Assembly: GCA_965203525.1 (NCBI GenBank)
Contig: OZ241898.1
Span: forward strand, 992,001 to 1,056,000
From: WTFV01 sp965203525
GTDB lineage: Bacteria > Acidobacteriota > Vicinamibacteria > Vicinamibacterales > UBA8438
Reading direction: 5' to 3'
Length of the DNA stretch: 64,000 nucleotides
Part shown: one piece after another, positions 40,933 to 52,650 of the stretch
Position numbering within the stretch: position 1 is the first letter of the stretch
Layout of the letters: each line of letters opens with the position of its first letter
Made by a program: the position numbers and the translations under genes
The notes under the pieces: model-generated
Databases searched by the model: none
Seen by the model: the letters and a program-made list of their open reading frames with translations, nothing else
Told to the model about the DNA's origin: nothing

Positions 40933-41949
40933 GTGACCGAACACGTTCTCAGCACCGTGCGGGCGGACGACGACGCCCAGTACGAGGCGGGGCTTCGCCC
41001 GCGCGCCCTCGCCGACTACGTCGGCCAGGATCGCGTGCGCGAGAACCTCGTCGTCGCCATCACCGCGGCGCGCAACCGCGACGAGGCGCTCGATCACGTG
41101 CTGCTCTACGGACCGCCCGGGCTCGGCAAGACGACGCTGGCCCACGTCATCGGCAACGAGCTGGGCGCGCCGGTGCGGGGCACGGCCGGTCCGGTGCTGG
41201 AGAAACCGGGCGATCTGGCGGCGATCCTGACGAACCTGAAGGCGCGGGACGTGCTGTTCATCGACGAGATCCACCGCATGAGCCCGGCCATCGAGGAGAT
41301 CCTCTATCCGGCCATGGAGGACTACGAGCTCGACATCGTCATCGGACAGGGGCCGAGCGCGCGTTCCGTCAAGGTTCCTCTGCAGAGGTTCACGCTGATC
41401 GGCGCCACGACCCGCGCGGGCCTGCTGACGTCGCCGCTGCGGGCCCGGTTCGGCATCGTGCACCGGCTCGACTTCTATACGGAACGCGACCTGATCGAGA
41501 TCGTGACCCGCTCGGCGCGCATTCTCGGGGCGCCGATCGACGCCGCCGCGACGGCCGAGGTCGCGCGCCGCTCGCGCGGGACCCCGCGCGTCGCCAACCG
41601 CCTGCTCCGGCGCGTGCGCGACTACGCCGAGGTGCGGGCCGACGGGGCGATCACGCTGGAGGTCGCCCGCCGGGCGCTGGCGCTGCTGGAGGTGGACGAG
41701 CAGGGCTTCGACGAAGCGGACCGGCGGCTGCTGCACGCGATCATCGACAAGTTCGGGGGCGGGCCGGTCGGGCTCAATAGCCTGGCCGCCGCCATCAGCG
41801 AAGAGAAGGACGCGATCGAGGACATCTACGAGCCGTACCTGATTCAGGCCGGCTTTCTCGACCGGACGCCGCGCGGGCGCATGGCGACGGCCCGCGCCTG
41901 GGACTACTTCGGGCTGGCGAACCCGGAGCGGCGCTCGCGGCTGTTCTAA
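40933..41949 (+). CDS. ruvB: Holliday junction DNA helicase motor RuvB
   Basis: 338 residues: Walker A GPPGLGKTT (residues 57-65), Walker B LFIDEIHRM, sensor GATTRAGLLTSPLRARFG, and the winged-helix C terminus GFLDRTPRGRMATARAWDYF. GTG start (VTEHVLSTVRADDD). The hexamer drives branch migration. Confidence 0.98.
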   Translation: MTEHVLSTVRADDDAQYEAGLRPRALADYVGQDRVRENLVVAITAARNRDEALDHVLLYGPPGLGKTTLAHVIGNELGAPVRGTAGPVLEKPGDLAAILTNLKARDVLFIDEIHRMSPAIEEILYPAMEDYELDIVIGQGPSARSVKVPLQRFTLIGATTRAGLLTSPLRARFGIVHRLDFYTERDLIEIVTRSARILGAPIDAAATAEVARRSRGTPRVANRLLRRVRDYAEVRADGAITLEVARRALALLEVDEQGFDEADRRLLHAIIDKFGGGPVGLNSLAAAISEEKDAIEDIYEPYLIQAGFLDRTPRGRMATARAWDYFGLANPERRSRLF

Positions 41950-42001
41950 CCGGGGCGGGCGGCAGCACCGGCGGCGGCCGCCGGAGACAAGGACGGAGCG
42001 A

Positions 42002-43033
42002 GTGGCTGACGGAACCGGCGGGCAGTTCGACGGAGGAGGCGCGCGGCGGCGTGTCAAGGTCACGTCGCTCGGCACGTACGTGCCGCCGCGCGTGCTCACC
42101 AACGCCGACCTCGAGAAGCTGGTCGACACGACCGACGAGTGGATCCTCAAGCGCACCGGCATCCGCGAGCGGCACGTCGTCGACGAGGGGGTGGCGTCGT
42201 CGGATCTCGGCAAGGAGGCGGCGCTCGCGGCCCTGGCGGAGGCGGGGGTGGCCCCCGGGCAGATCGGGTTCATCGTCGTGGCGACGACGACGCCCGACAT
42301 GTTCTTCCCGAGCACCGCCTGCCTCGTGCAGCACAAGATCGGCGCGTCGCGGGCCTGGGGCTTCGACCTCGGCGCCGCCTGCTCCGGGTTCACCTTCGCG
42401 CTGACGACCGGCGCGCAGATGGTGGCCAGCGGCGCGCACGACCACGCGCTGGTGATCGGCGCCGACGTGATGTCGTCGATCGTCGACTTCCGGGACCGCG
42501 CCACGTGCGTGCTGTTCGGCGACGGCGCCGGGGCCGTCGTGGTCTCGCCGGCCGCCGACGGCGAGCCCGGGATCATCGACTTCGCCCACGAGATCGACGG
42601 CAGCGGCGGCCCCGCCCTCTGCATGCCGGCCGGCGGCAGCCTGCGGCCCGCCACGCGCGAGACGGTCGACGCGCGCCTGCACTACGTGCACCAGGACGGT
42701 CCGGCCGTGTTCAAGTTCGCGGTCCGCAAGATGACCGAGATCTGCCGGCGCGTGCTCGAAGCCAACGGGCTCGCGGCCGACGACGTCGACCTGTTCGTCT
42801 CGCATCAGGCGAACCGGCGGATCATCATGAGCGCCGCGGACCATCTGGGCCTGGACCGCGGCAAGGTGGTGATCAACATCGAGCGGTTCGGGAACACCAC
42901 CGCGGCGACGATCCCGCTCGCGCTGGCCGACGCGCGGCGCGAAGGCCGCCTCCCGAAGGGGGCGCGGGTGCTGCTCGCCTCCGTCGGGGCCGGTTTCACC
43001 GTCGGCGCGGTGCTGCTCCGCTGGGCGGGCTGA
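42002..43033 (+). CDS. fabH: beta-ketoacyl-ACP synthase III
   Basis: 343 residues; starts fatty-acid synthesis by condensing acetyl-CoA with malonyl-ACP. Catalytic triad visible: Cys in DLGAACSGFTFAL, His in FVSHQANRRI, Asn in ERFGNTTAATIPL. GTG start at 42002, a little longer at the N terminus than usual; the core begins VKVTSLGTYVPPRVLTN. It follows ruvB by 52 bp. Confidence 0.95.
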   Translation: MADGTGGQFDGGGARRRVKVTSLGTYVPPRVLTNADLEKLVDTTDEWILKRTGIRERHVVDEGVASSDLGKEAALAALAEAGVAPGQIGFIVVATTTPDMFFPSTACLVQHKIGASRAWGFDLGAACSGFTFALTTGAQMVASGAHDHALVIGADVMSSIVDFRDRATCVLFGDGAGAVVVSPAADGEPGIIDFAHEIDGSGGPALCMPAGGSLRPATRETVDARLHYVHQDGPAVFKFAVRKMTEICRRVLEANGLAADDVDLFVSHQANRRIIMSAADHLGLDRGKVVINIERFGNTTAATIPLALADARREGRLPKGARVLLASVGAGFTVGAVLLRWAG

Positions 43034-43123
43034 CGGGCGGGCCGGCCCGTCCGTGCGCTTCTCCGGGTTCGCCCGCAGGCCGCCCTCGTCGGTTGCGCCG
43101 CGCGTCGAGGCCGAGTCCCGTCC

Positions 43124-44167
43124 ATGCGCCTCTCCGATTTCGACTACCGGTTGCCCCCGGCGCGGATCGCCCGGGAGCCGGCGCCGGTGCGGGACGCGGC
43201 GCGCCTGCTGCGGCTCGACCGCGGTACGGGGGCGCGCTCGCACCACCGCGTCGCGGACCTCGACGCGCTGCTGGCGCCGGGCGACCTGCTCGTCGTCAAC
43301 GACACGCGCGTGGTGCCGGCGCGCCTGCTCGGCCGGCGCGATCCGACCGGCGGCGCCGTGGAGTGCCTGCTGCTGGCGCGGCTGGACGACGGGCGCTGGG
43401 ACGCCCTCGTGCATCCCGGACAGAAGCTGAAGGTCGGGTCGCGGGCCGTGTTCGAGGGGGGCGGACGCCGTCTGGCGCTGGAGGTGGAGGCCCGCCACTA
43501 CCACGGCCGGCGCACGATCCGGCTGGCGGCGGAGGACGGGGACGTCGACGCCGCCATCGACGCCGTCGGGCACGTGCCGCTGCCGCCCTACGTCAAGCGG
43601 GCGGACCGGCCGGCCGACCGCGCCCGGTACCAGACCGTCTACGCGGCCGCCCGCGGCTCGGTGGCGGCCCCGACGGCCGGACTGCACTTCACCCCGGCGC
43701 TGCTCGGCCGGCTGCGGACGCGCGGCGTCGAGCGGCGCGCCGTCACCCTGCACGTCGGCTACGGCACCTTCGAGCCGGTGCGGACCGAGGAGGTCGAAGC
43801 CCATCGGGTGGCGCCGGAGCGCTACGCCGTGCCGGCGTCGACGGCGGCGGCGGTCAACCGCGCCCTGGACGAAGGACGCCGTGTCGTCGCGGTCGGCACC
43901 ACGACCACCCGCACGCTGGAAACGGCCGCCCGCCTCCACGGCGGCCGGCTCCGGCCGGGGGCGGGCGAGACGGACCTCACCATCCACGGCGATTTCGACT
44001 TCCGGGTCGTCGGCGGCCTGCTCACCAACTTCCACCTGCCCCGCTCGTCGCTGCTGCTGCTGGTCTGCGCGCTGGCCGGCCGGGAGGCGATCCTGGCCGC
44101 GTACGGCGAGGCGGTCGACCGGGGCTACCGCTTCTACAGCTACGGCGACGCCATGCTGATCCTGTAG
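43124..44167 (+). CDS. queA: S-adenosylmethionine:tRNA ribosyltransferase-isomerase
   Basis: 347 residues, MRLSDFDYRLPPARIAREPA start and PTAGLHFTPALLGRL, TLHVGYGTFEPVRTEEVEAH, TTTTRTLETAARLHG blocks, ending YGDAMLIL. It adds the ribosyl group of SAM to preQ1 in tRNA to form epoxyqueuosine. Other queuosine genes, queE and queC, lie 16 kb away. Confidence 0.97.
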   Translation: MRLSDFDYRLPPARIAREPAPVRDAARLLRLDRGTGARSHHRVADLDALLAPGDLLVVNDTRVVPARLLGRRDPTGGAVECLLLARLDDGRWDALVHPGQKLKVGSRAVFEGGGRRLALEVEARHYHGRRTIRLAAEDGDVDAAIDAVGHVPLPPYVKRADRPADRARYQTVYAAARGSVAAPTAGLHFTPALLGRLRTRGVERRAVTLHVGYGTFEPVRTEEVEAHRVAPERYAVPASTAAAVNRALDEGRRVVAVGTTTTRTLETAARLHGGRLRPGAGETDLTIHGDFDFRVVGGLLTNFHLPRSSLLLLVCALAGREAILAAYGEAVDRGYRFYSYGDAMLIL

Positions 44168-44269
44168 CGCCGGCAGCGCCCGCCGGCGCGCCGATCAGCG
44201 GCCGCGGTCCGGCGACCTGGAGTACAATGTCAAAGCCGGCGCGAGTCCGGTCGCGACGCCGTGATCGAC

Positions 44270-44305
44270 GGGGCGTGGCTGCTCCGCGAGCATCGCTCAC
44301 GCCCC
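44270..44305 (+). other. hairpin between queA and the methylase gene
   Basis: GGGGCGTG (44270-44277) pairs with CACGCCCC (44298-44305) around a 20-base loop that itself can pair. No T-run follows, so a terminator role is unproven. Confidence 0.35.
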
Positions 44306-44393
44306 TCGGCCACTCGCGTACGCGCTCGACTTCGGGCGCACGTCGCGCAGCAGGCCGATTCGATGGTCGACTTCGGTGAATGCGGATGGAGCA

Positions 44394-45485
44394 ATGGCGA
44401 AGAAACCAGAAAGTGAAGCCGGCATCGCAATCGGCAATTCGTCCGGCAAGTTCATCATCGACTTCATCAGCGGCCAACAGGTGCGGGCGACGCCGGAGGA
44501 AGTCGACGCCGTGCAGGTCTTTGCCCGCCGTTTGGTTGAAGATTATGGCTACGGCAAGGAGCAAGTGCAAGTCCATCCTCAACATCGAGTTCGGGCAAGA
44601 CCTTCCGACAAGGATCGATCCTTTCCGGTAGACATAGCCGTTTTCCGCGCAGGGGCGAACAGAAGAGAAGACGGACTCCTGATGATAGTGGAATGCAAGA
44701 AAAGCGACCAACGGGACGGCGAGCATCAGCTTCGGCTTTACATGGACATGTCCGCCGCGGAGGTAGGCGTCTGGTTCAACGGCGACGACCACCTCTACCT
44801 GCGCAAGATTCACCACGAGGACGGCCGCCGCACCTATCAGACTCTCCCCAACATACCTCGCAACGGGCAGCGGATTGAAGACATCGGGCTGTACAAACGC
44901 AAGGACCTCGTCCGCCCGTCGAACTTGAAAGCCGTTTTCCGCGACATCCGCAACCACCTGGCGGGCATGACCATCGGGATTACACGGGACGCGGCGCTTG
45001 CTCAGGAAATCATCAACCTTCTCTTCTGCAAGCTGCTGGACGAACAGGAAACCGGTGCGGACGACACTGTAAGTTTTCGTGCCGGCGTCGGCGAGCCCCG
45101 AGATGGCGTCCGAACACGTATCCACGCCCTCTTTGAACGGGTGAAGGAGAACGTCTTTGGCGACGTCTTTGAACCCACTGATCGGATTCGCCTTGATCCC
45201 GACAGTCTTGCCTATGTGGTCGGGGAGCTTCAGAACTACACCATCCTGGAAGCGGATCGGGACGCAATCGGTGAAGCCTTCGAGGTTTTCATCGGGCCGG
45301 CGTTGCGCGGCGCGGAGGGGCAGTTCTTCACCCCCCGCAACGTCATCGAAATGATGGTGAAGATGGTGGACCCAAGGCCGGGGGAGAAAATCATCGACCC
45401 CGCGTGCGGTTCCGGCGGTTTCCTCATCACGGCCCTCTCCCATGTCTGGGAACTTCTGGGGAATGAAGCCGGCCGCAAGAATTGG
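44394..45485 (+). pseudogene. fused nuclease-methyltransferase-specificity protein, 5' part (IS-interrupted)
   Basis: 364 codons. The N-terminal region looks like a PD-(D/E)xK nuclease of the HSDR_N type (PVDIAVF with Asp80, then LMIVECKK with Glu100 and Lys102). The N6-adenine methylase domain begins with helical HsdM-like sequence (FFTPRNVIEMMVKMV) and the SAM motif DPACGSGGF at 335-343. The ISL3 element follows codon 364 (RKNW). ATG at 44394 has GGAG upstream. With the 3' part it would make an 854-residue single-chain restriction-modification enzyme; as it stands it is broken. Confidence 0.85.
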
Positions 45486-47242
45486 GAATCTCCTCAAATG
45501 CGTGTGGGTAGGGGCGGCGCCAGTTCGATGCCTCCGCAGCACAGGAACAGCATCGAGATGAGCGCATCGGGGGAGTGGAAACCGTACGCGCGCCGCGCGA
45601 TCACCCGCAGCTTGTTGTTGATGCCCTCCACCGGCCCGTTCGTCATCCGGGTGTCCAGATACGCCAGGATGCCCTCGGCGTGTTTCCGAATCGTGCGCCC
45701 CAGCTTCACGAACGGCTCCAGACGGGACCGCGCCGCCCACTCCAGCCACTCTTCGAGCAGCTCCGGCGCCTCCTCGGGGGGCGCCTGTTCCAGGATCGTC
45801 GCCAGGTACTCCTTCAGTTCGTAAGCCCGGTCCAGCGCCCGGTTCGCACGACGCAACTTCTCCAGGCGCCGGGCCTCCTTGGGCTTCAGCCGCGCCGGGT
45901 GTTTCAGCAGGTCGTAGCGCGCCCCCTTCAGCGCCTTCGCATCCTCCAGGTCCGGACGACGCTGCTCCGCGCGGCGCACCTCGTCCACCGCATCGGCGGC
46001 CAGCCGTTCGACGTGAAACCGGTCGAACACCACCCGCGCCTGCGGAGCCCACGCCCGCAACGCCTTCTGCCAGCTCGACGCCAGGTCCGCCGTCACCAAC
46101 TCGATCCGCGCGCACCCGGCCGGTCCCAACTGCTCGAAGAAGGCCCCCAGCGTCTCCGCGCTACGGCCCGGTCCCGCCCACACCACACGACGCTCGTCAT
46201 GGTCGACCACGAGGGTCAGGTAGCGGTGGCGTTTCCGGTAGCTGAACTCGTCCACGCCGATCCGCCTCAGCTTCGCGAACCGCCCCCGGTCCAGCCGCCG
46301 GGCCACCACCCGCTCCACGATGCTGCCCACCGTCACCCACGAGATCCCCAGCAGGCGGCTCACCGCCGTGCGGTCCGTCACCTGGGCCAGATACGCCGTC
46401 AACTCCTCGAACTCCGACGTGAACGCGCTGGTTCCGCTCGCCCACGGCACCCGCTCCACCTTCACCCCGCAACGCGGGCACGACACCCGCCACGGCGCAT
46501 ACCGCAGACACGCCGACAGCCGGCCCCACGACAGATGCCGCCACCTGCGTTCCGGCTGCCGGTCATACCGCGGCGCCCGCTTCCCGCACGCGCCGCACCG
46601 GGAACGCCGCCACGACGGCGCCACCGACGCCGTCAACGGACCGGCAGCGGGCATTTCCACCGCCTGGACGTACATCTGCGTGACACCCAACAGCCGCCGT
46701 AGTACCGTAGTCAGACGCATGGGGCTCTCCTCCTCGCGGGTCCTGGTTGTTGCACATCCTGCCCATGAGACCAGGAAGCCCCTGCGTTTTGCAACCCGCT
46801 TCGGCGAGCACGACGACGCACGCGGCGCCGACGCCCCCCCGACACCGGCCGGCCGACGGAGGTTCACGGCCCGCGCCGGCCCCGGCGCCGCTAGCCGGTT
46901 CCCGTCCCCGAACCGCCGGCCGGCGCGCCGTCCGCGTCGTCGTGGACGGCCGGGACGCTCCCGTCCAGGCCGGGCCGCAAGGCCCATAACTGCTGTCTGA
47001 GCGGAGGGACGGACGGTGTGTCACCCGAAGGGCCGGAGCGCAGCGAAGGACGCGCGCAGCGCGTTGACACGCCGGCCGGCCCTCCGCTACCTCCGACGGC
47101 CCTGCCCCGACACCGTGCGACCCGGACCTGCCTCAAGCAGGTGCGCCACGACCCGTCAGTTCCGAGGTCGCCGGCGCTGTCGGCACCCCGCGCCGACCCG
47201 ACGATCGCGCCGCAACTTGCCCACACTCGTTGCAGGAGAGCC
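45486..47242 (-). mobile_element. ISL3-family insertion sequence
   Basis: 1757 bp with imperfect 25-bp inverted ends (left begins GAATCTCCTC...GTGTGGG, right reads GGCTCTCCTG...GTGTGGG). Flanked by the exact 8-bp duplication AGAATTGG (45478-45485 and 47243-47250), the length expected for this family. It carries one transposase. Confidence 0.92.
45494..46720 (-). CDS. ISL3-family transposase
   Basis: 408 residues: N-terminal zinc-finger region (CGACGKRAPRYDRQPERRWRHL ... CPRCGVKVERVPW), then the catalytic core (RIGVDEFSYRKRHRYLTLVVD, FDRFHVERLAADAVDEVRR, and the C-terminal NGPVEGINNKLRVIARRAYGFHS with the catalytic Glu). The ATG at 46720 has GGAGGAGAG upstream. All parts are present, so it may be active. 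Confidence 0.92.
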   Translation of the reverse strand: MRLTTVLRRLLGVTQMYVQAVEMPAAGPLTASVAPSWRRSRCGACGKRAPRYDRQPERRWRHLSWGRLSACLRYAPWRVSCPRCGVKVERVPWASGTSAFTSEFEELTAYLAQVTDRTAVSRLLGISWVTVGSIVERVVARRLDRGRFAKLRRIGVDEFSYRKRHRYLTLVVDHDERRVVWAGPGRSAETLGAFFEQLGPAGCARIELVTADLASSWQKALRAWAPQARVVFDRFHVERLAADAVDEVRRAEQRRPDLEDAKALKGARYDLLKHPARLKPKEARRLEKLRRANRALDRAYELKEYLATILEQAPPEEAPELLEEWLEWAARSRLEPFVKLGRTIRKHAEGILAYLDTRMTNGPVEGINNKLRVIARRAYGFHSPDALISMLFLCCGGIELAPPLPTRI

Positions 47243-48723
47243 AGAATTGGACGGAGCGCCGGCTGGCAAAGCGCGAATTCGAAGTCGCGTCGGACTGCTT
47301 TCGCGGAATCGACAAGGACGCCTTTCTTTCCCGCGTGTGCAAGGCGTACATGGCCCTCGTCGGTGACGGACGTGGCGGCGTTTTCTGCCAGAACGCACTG
47401 GAGCCGGTCGATGACTGGGCGCCTCCGTTGCGTCAGGACGTGCGCCCCGGGACGTTCGACGTCGTTCTGACCAATCCGCCTTTCGGCAAGAAAATCGTCG
47501 TCAAGGGTGAAAAGATAATCTCCCAGTTCGAGCTTGGCCGGAAGTGGAAATACAGCAATTCGAAGGCGTCCTGGATGCCGTCCTCGGTTCGGCACGACAG
47601 GCTGCCTCCACAGATTCCCTTTTTGGAGCGTTGCATCCAACTGCTCAAGCCCGGCGGGCGTCTCGGCATCGTGCTGCCGGAGAGCATTTTCGGCAATCCT
47701 TCGCACGGTTACGTCATGCAGTGGCTCAGGTCCCGTTTGCGAATCACGGCAATCATCAACATGCCGGAGCCCCTGTTCAAGACCAGCGGGAAGGGTGGAA
47801 CGCACACCAAGGTGTGCGTTTTGATCGGCGCGCTGGATGACCAGAACGGCCGTCCGATCTTCATGGCGGAAGCGAAATGGTGCGGGCATGACAGCCGCGG
47901 CAACCCCACCCGCCGCACACTTCCGGGCGGCGACACGGAGCTGCTTGACGAGGTTCCCGAAATCGCCGCTCGCTTTGCGCAGTGGCGCAGTGATGCGGAG
48001 GTTTTCACGCCTGACCACCGGGGATTCCCATTGCCATGCGGGAACATCGTCAACGACGTATTGATTCCGAGATACTACAACCCGGAGATCGATGCGGAGA
48101 TGTCCCGTCTTGAAAGCGACTACAAGTTCGTCGCCCTGGCGGACCTGGTTGAACAGGGCGTTTTGTCGTTCGCCACCGGCATTGAGGTGGGCAAGATGGC
48201 GTACGGCACCGGCGACATCCCGTTCATCCGCACGTCGGACATTTCCAATTGGGAGATCAAGGCCGATTTCAAGCACGGCGTCAGCGATGAAATATACGAG
48301 ACCTGGAAAAGGAAGATCGACGTCCAGGTTGCCGATATCCTCATGGTGAAGGACGGGACGTACCTGATCGGCACCACCGCCATAGTCACGCGCTTCGACC
48401 TGCCCATGCTGTTTCAGAGCCATCTGTATCGCATCAGAGTGCGCAAGCCGGAAGTCATCAGTCCGTGGCTGCTGTTCGCACTTCTCAACACACGGATCGT
48501 GCGGCTGCAAGTGCGCGCCAAACAGTTCACCCAGGACATCATTGACACCATAGGCCAGCGGGTCTTCGAGCTGGAGATTCCGGTGCCGCGGTCGCAAGAA
48601 CAGTCACGACACCTTGCCGAGGAGTGCAAACGCATCATCGAAACCCGAGTCGGGTTGCGTCACGAGGCCAGCGCTTTGGTCGGAGCGGTCGGCGCTCTGT
48701 CGCCGCCGGACGTCGTTCAATAG
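47243..48723 (+). pseudogene. fused nuclease-methyltransferase-specificity protein, 3' part
   Basis: Continues the gene of 44394-45485 in frame once the IS and one AGAATTGG copy are removed (RKNW-TERRLAKREF). It holds the adenine-methylase motif NPPF (reconstructed residues 439-442, FDVVLTNPPFGKK) and LKPGGRLGIVLPES, then a target-recognition region like a HsdS half (YKFVALADLVEQG, IPFIRTSDISNWEIK, DTIGQRVFELEIPVP). The nuclease, methylase and specificity parts in one chain resemble Type IIG enzymes. An ATG inside could express only the methylase tail, which lacks the SAM motif. Confidence 0.85.
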
Positions 48724-48906
48724 ATGCCGGCCTCCGCCGCACCGGTTCCGGCCGCGAAGACGAGCGGCGTCCGCGGCCGCGGGCCGGCCCGGTCGAGCGG
48801 CGGCCGGGGAGACTGATCGGCATCGGCCGGCGAGAGGTACCGGCGGGGCGGCGACCGCCGCGCCGCCGAACGAGATCGGGGCGCTGCCCGGTTGGACGGC
48901 TTGGCG

Positions 48907-48912
48907 TATAAT
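48907..48912 (+). promoter_or_regulatory. -10 box of the tRNA-CAT gene
   Basis: A perfect TATAAT (48907-48912), 13 bases before the tRNA 5' end. No matching -35 at 17 bp. Confidence 0.65.
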
Positions 48913-48925
48913 GTTGGAGATCCGT

Positions 48926-49002
48926 GCCGGTGTAGCTCAGCTGGTCAGAGCAAGCGGCTCATATCCGCTAGGTCCGGGGTTCAAGTCCCTGCACCGGCAC
49001 CA
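48926..49002 (+). tRNA. tRNA with anticodon CAT (elongator Met or Ile2)
   Basis: 77 nt: acceptor GCCGGTG/CACCGGC with A73 and encoded CCA, D arm TAGCTCAGCTGG, anticodon loop CTCATAT, T arm GGGGTTCAAGTCCC. It lacks initiator features. CAT also occurs in tRNA-Ile2, whose C34 is changed to lysidine by TilS; tilS begins 231 bp downstream. The T-loop sequence resembles E. coli Ile2, the acceptor more the elongator Met type, so identity stays open. Confidence 0.9.
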
Positions 49003-49232
49003 CCAATCGAAATCATGGTGCGAACGGAACGACGCGTTCCCGGAGGCTGCATCCGTACCGGGGAATCGGCCGCATACCGGACAACTTGCGCTCGGCGCCG
49101 GCCGGATCCGTGACGGCTTCTGCTGGCTCGTCTGCCCGGGCTGCTGCGCGGGTGTGGACGGAGTCTCAGCCTCCAGCGGAATGCGTGGTCGTCGTCGTTG
49201 ATCCGGACGACAAGGTTGTGTGACTTCGAGCG

Positions 49233-50647
49233 ATGCGCGTGACCTCGCTTTCGCAGCGCGTCCGGCAGGCCGTCGCGCGCGATGCGCTCGTGCCGCCGGG
49301 AGGCCGGGTGCTGGTCGCCTGCTCCGGCGGCGGCGACTCGGTGGCGCTGGCCGCGCTGCTGTGCGAGGCGGCGCCGGGCGCGGGCTGGGCGGTCGCGGCG
49401 CTGCTGCACGTCAACCACCGCCTGCGGGGCGCCGCGTCCGATGCGGACGAGCGGTTCTGCCGCGGTCTCGCCCGGGAGCTCGGAATCCCGATCGCCGTCG
49501 AGCGCGTCGACGTGGCGGCGCGCGCCCGCGCGGAGCGGGTTTCGGTCGAGGCGGCGGGACACCGGATCCGCTACGAGATCTTCGAACGCATCGTGCGCGA
49601 GGGCGCGGCGGACCGCGTGGCGACCGCGCACACGCGCGACGATCAGGCGGAGACGGTTCTCCTGCGGCTGATCCGGGGCGCCGGACCGGCCGGGCTGGCC
49701 GGCATCCGGCCGCGCATCGGCGCCGTCGTGCGCCCGCTGCTCGACGTGCGGCGGCACGAGCTGCGCGAGTACCTGCGCCGGCGCGGTCTGCCGCACCGGG
49801 AGGATCCGACCAACCGGGACGAGCGGATCCTGCGCAACCGGGTGCGGCACCGGCTGATCCCGGTGCTGAGCGAGCATTTCTCGCCGGCGATCGCCGACGT
49901 TCTCGCCCGCGCCGCGGCGATCGCCCGGGACGACGCGGACTGGATCGACGAGGCGGTGAACGCCGCCGCGCGGAAGATCGTCCGGGACGCGCAGGGGCGT
50001 GTCGACGTCGACGCCGCGCGGCTGGCGGCGGAGCCGCCCGCGGTGGCGCGCCGCGTCGCGCGGCAGGTCCTGGAGCGGGTCGGGAGCCGGCGGGTCGGTT
50101 TCGATCACGTCGAGCGCCTCCGGAGGCTGGCGGAAGCGGACGGCGCGGCGCCGGCGGCGGACTTCCCCGGCTGCCGGGCCGAGCGGCGCGGGGCGGCGTT
50201 GCGGATCACGCGGCGGTCCGGGCGTCCGGCGCCGGCCGCCGCCGCGGCGCCCTTCGAGTACCCGCTCGCGGTGCCCGGCGCGGTGGAGGTCGCCGAGGCC
50301 GGCCTGCGCATCACCGCCGCGCGCGGCGGGCGGCCGGCCCGGCTGGTCGCGCGCGGCGCCGCCGCGGCGCTGCCGGCGGCGCGGATCACGCCGCCGCTGA
50401 CCGTACGGGGGTGGCGTCCCGGCGACGCGTTCCGGCCGCTCGGGCTCGGCGGGCGCAGGAAGAAGCTGCAGGACTTCTTCGTGGACCGCAAGGTTCCCCG
50501 CGGCCGGCGCGGAGCCGTGCCGCTGGTGGTCGACGCCCGGCTCGGCATCGTCTGGGTGGCGGGGCACGCGGTGTCGGAGGACGCGCGGGTGATCGACTCG
50601 GACGAAGGCGTGGTAACCTTGAGGATGGTGCAGACGGGAGGTCCCGG

Positions 50648-50651
<4 letters not shown>
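49233..50651 (+). CDS. tilS: tRNA(Ile)-lysidine synthase
   Basis: 472 residues: PP-loop ACSGGGDSVALAAL (SGGGDS at 31-36), then LHVNHRLRG, ATAHTRDDQAETVLLRLIRG and EDPTNRDERILRNRVRH, all TilS signatures; the C-terminal domain WRPGDAFRPLGLGGRRKKLQDFFVDRKVPR binds tRNA. It makes lysidine at C34 of tRNA-Ile2 so that AUA is read as Ile. It heads the operon tilS-ftsH-folP-cdaA-ybbR-glmM. Confidence 0.96.
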
Positions 50652-52573
<1,922 letters not shown>

Positions 52574-52650
52574 GGGCTCGCCCCCGTCCGGCCGTCACCT
52601 CCACGCCCGTTCGCGGCCGGGCTTGCGGTTGCCGTTCGTCCCGATCGCGC

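Noticed and set aside
49220..50647. Long plus-strand frame fused ahead of ftsH
   Set aside because: This frame over tilS is low-complexity Arg/Gly; FtsH starts at the TTG with a good ribosome site.
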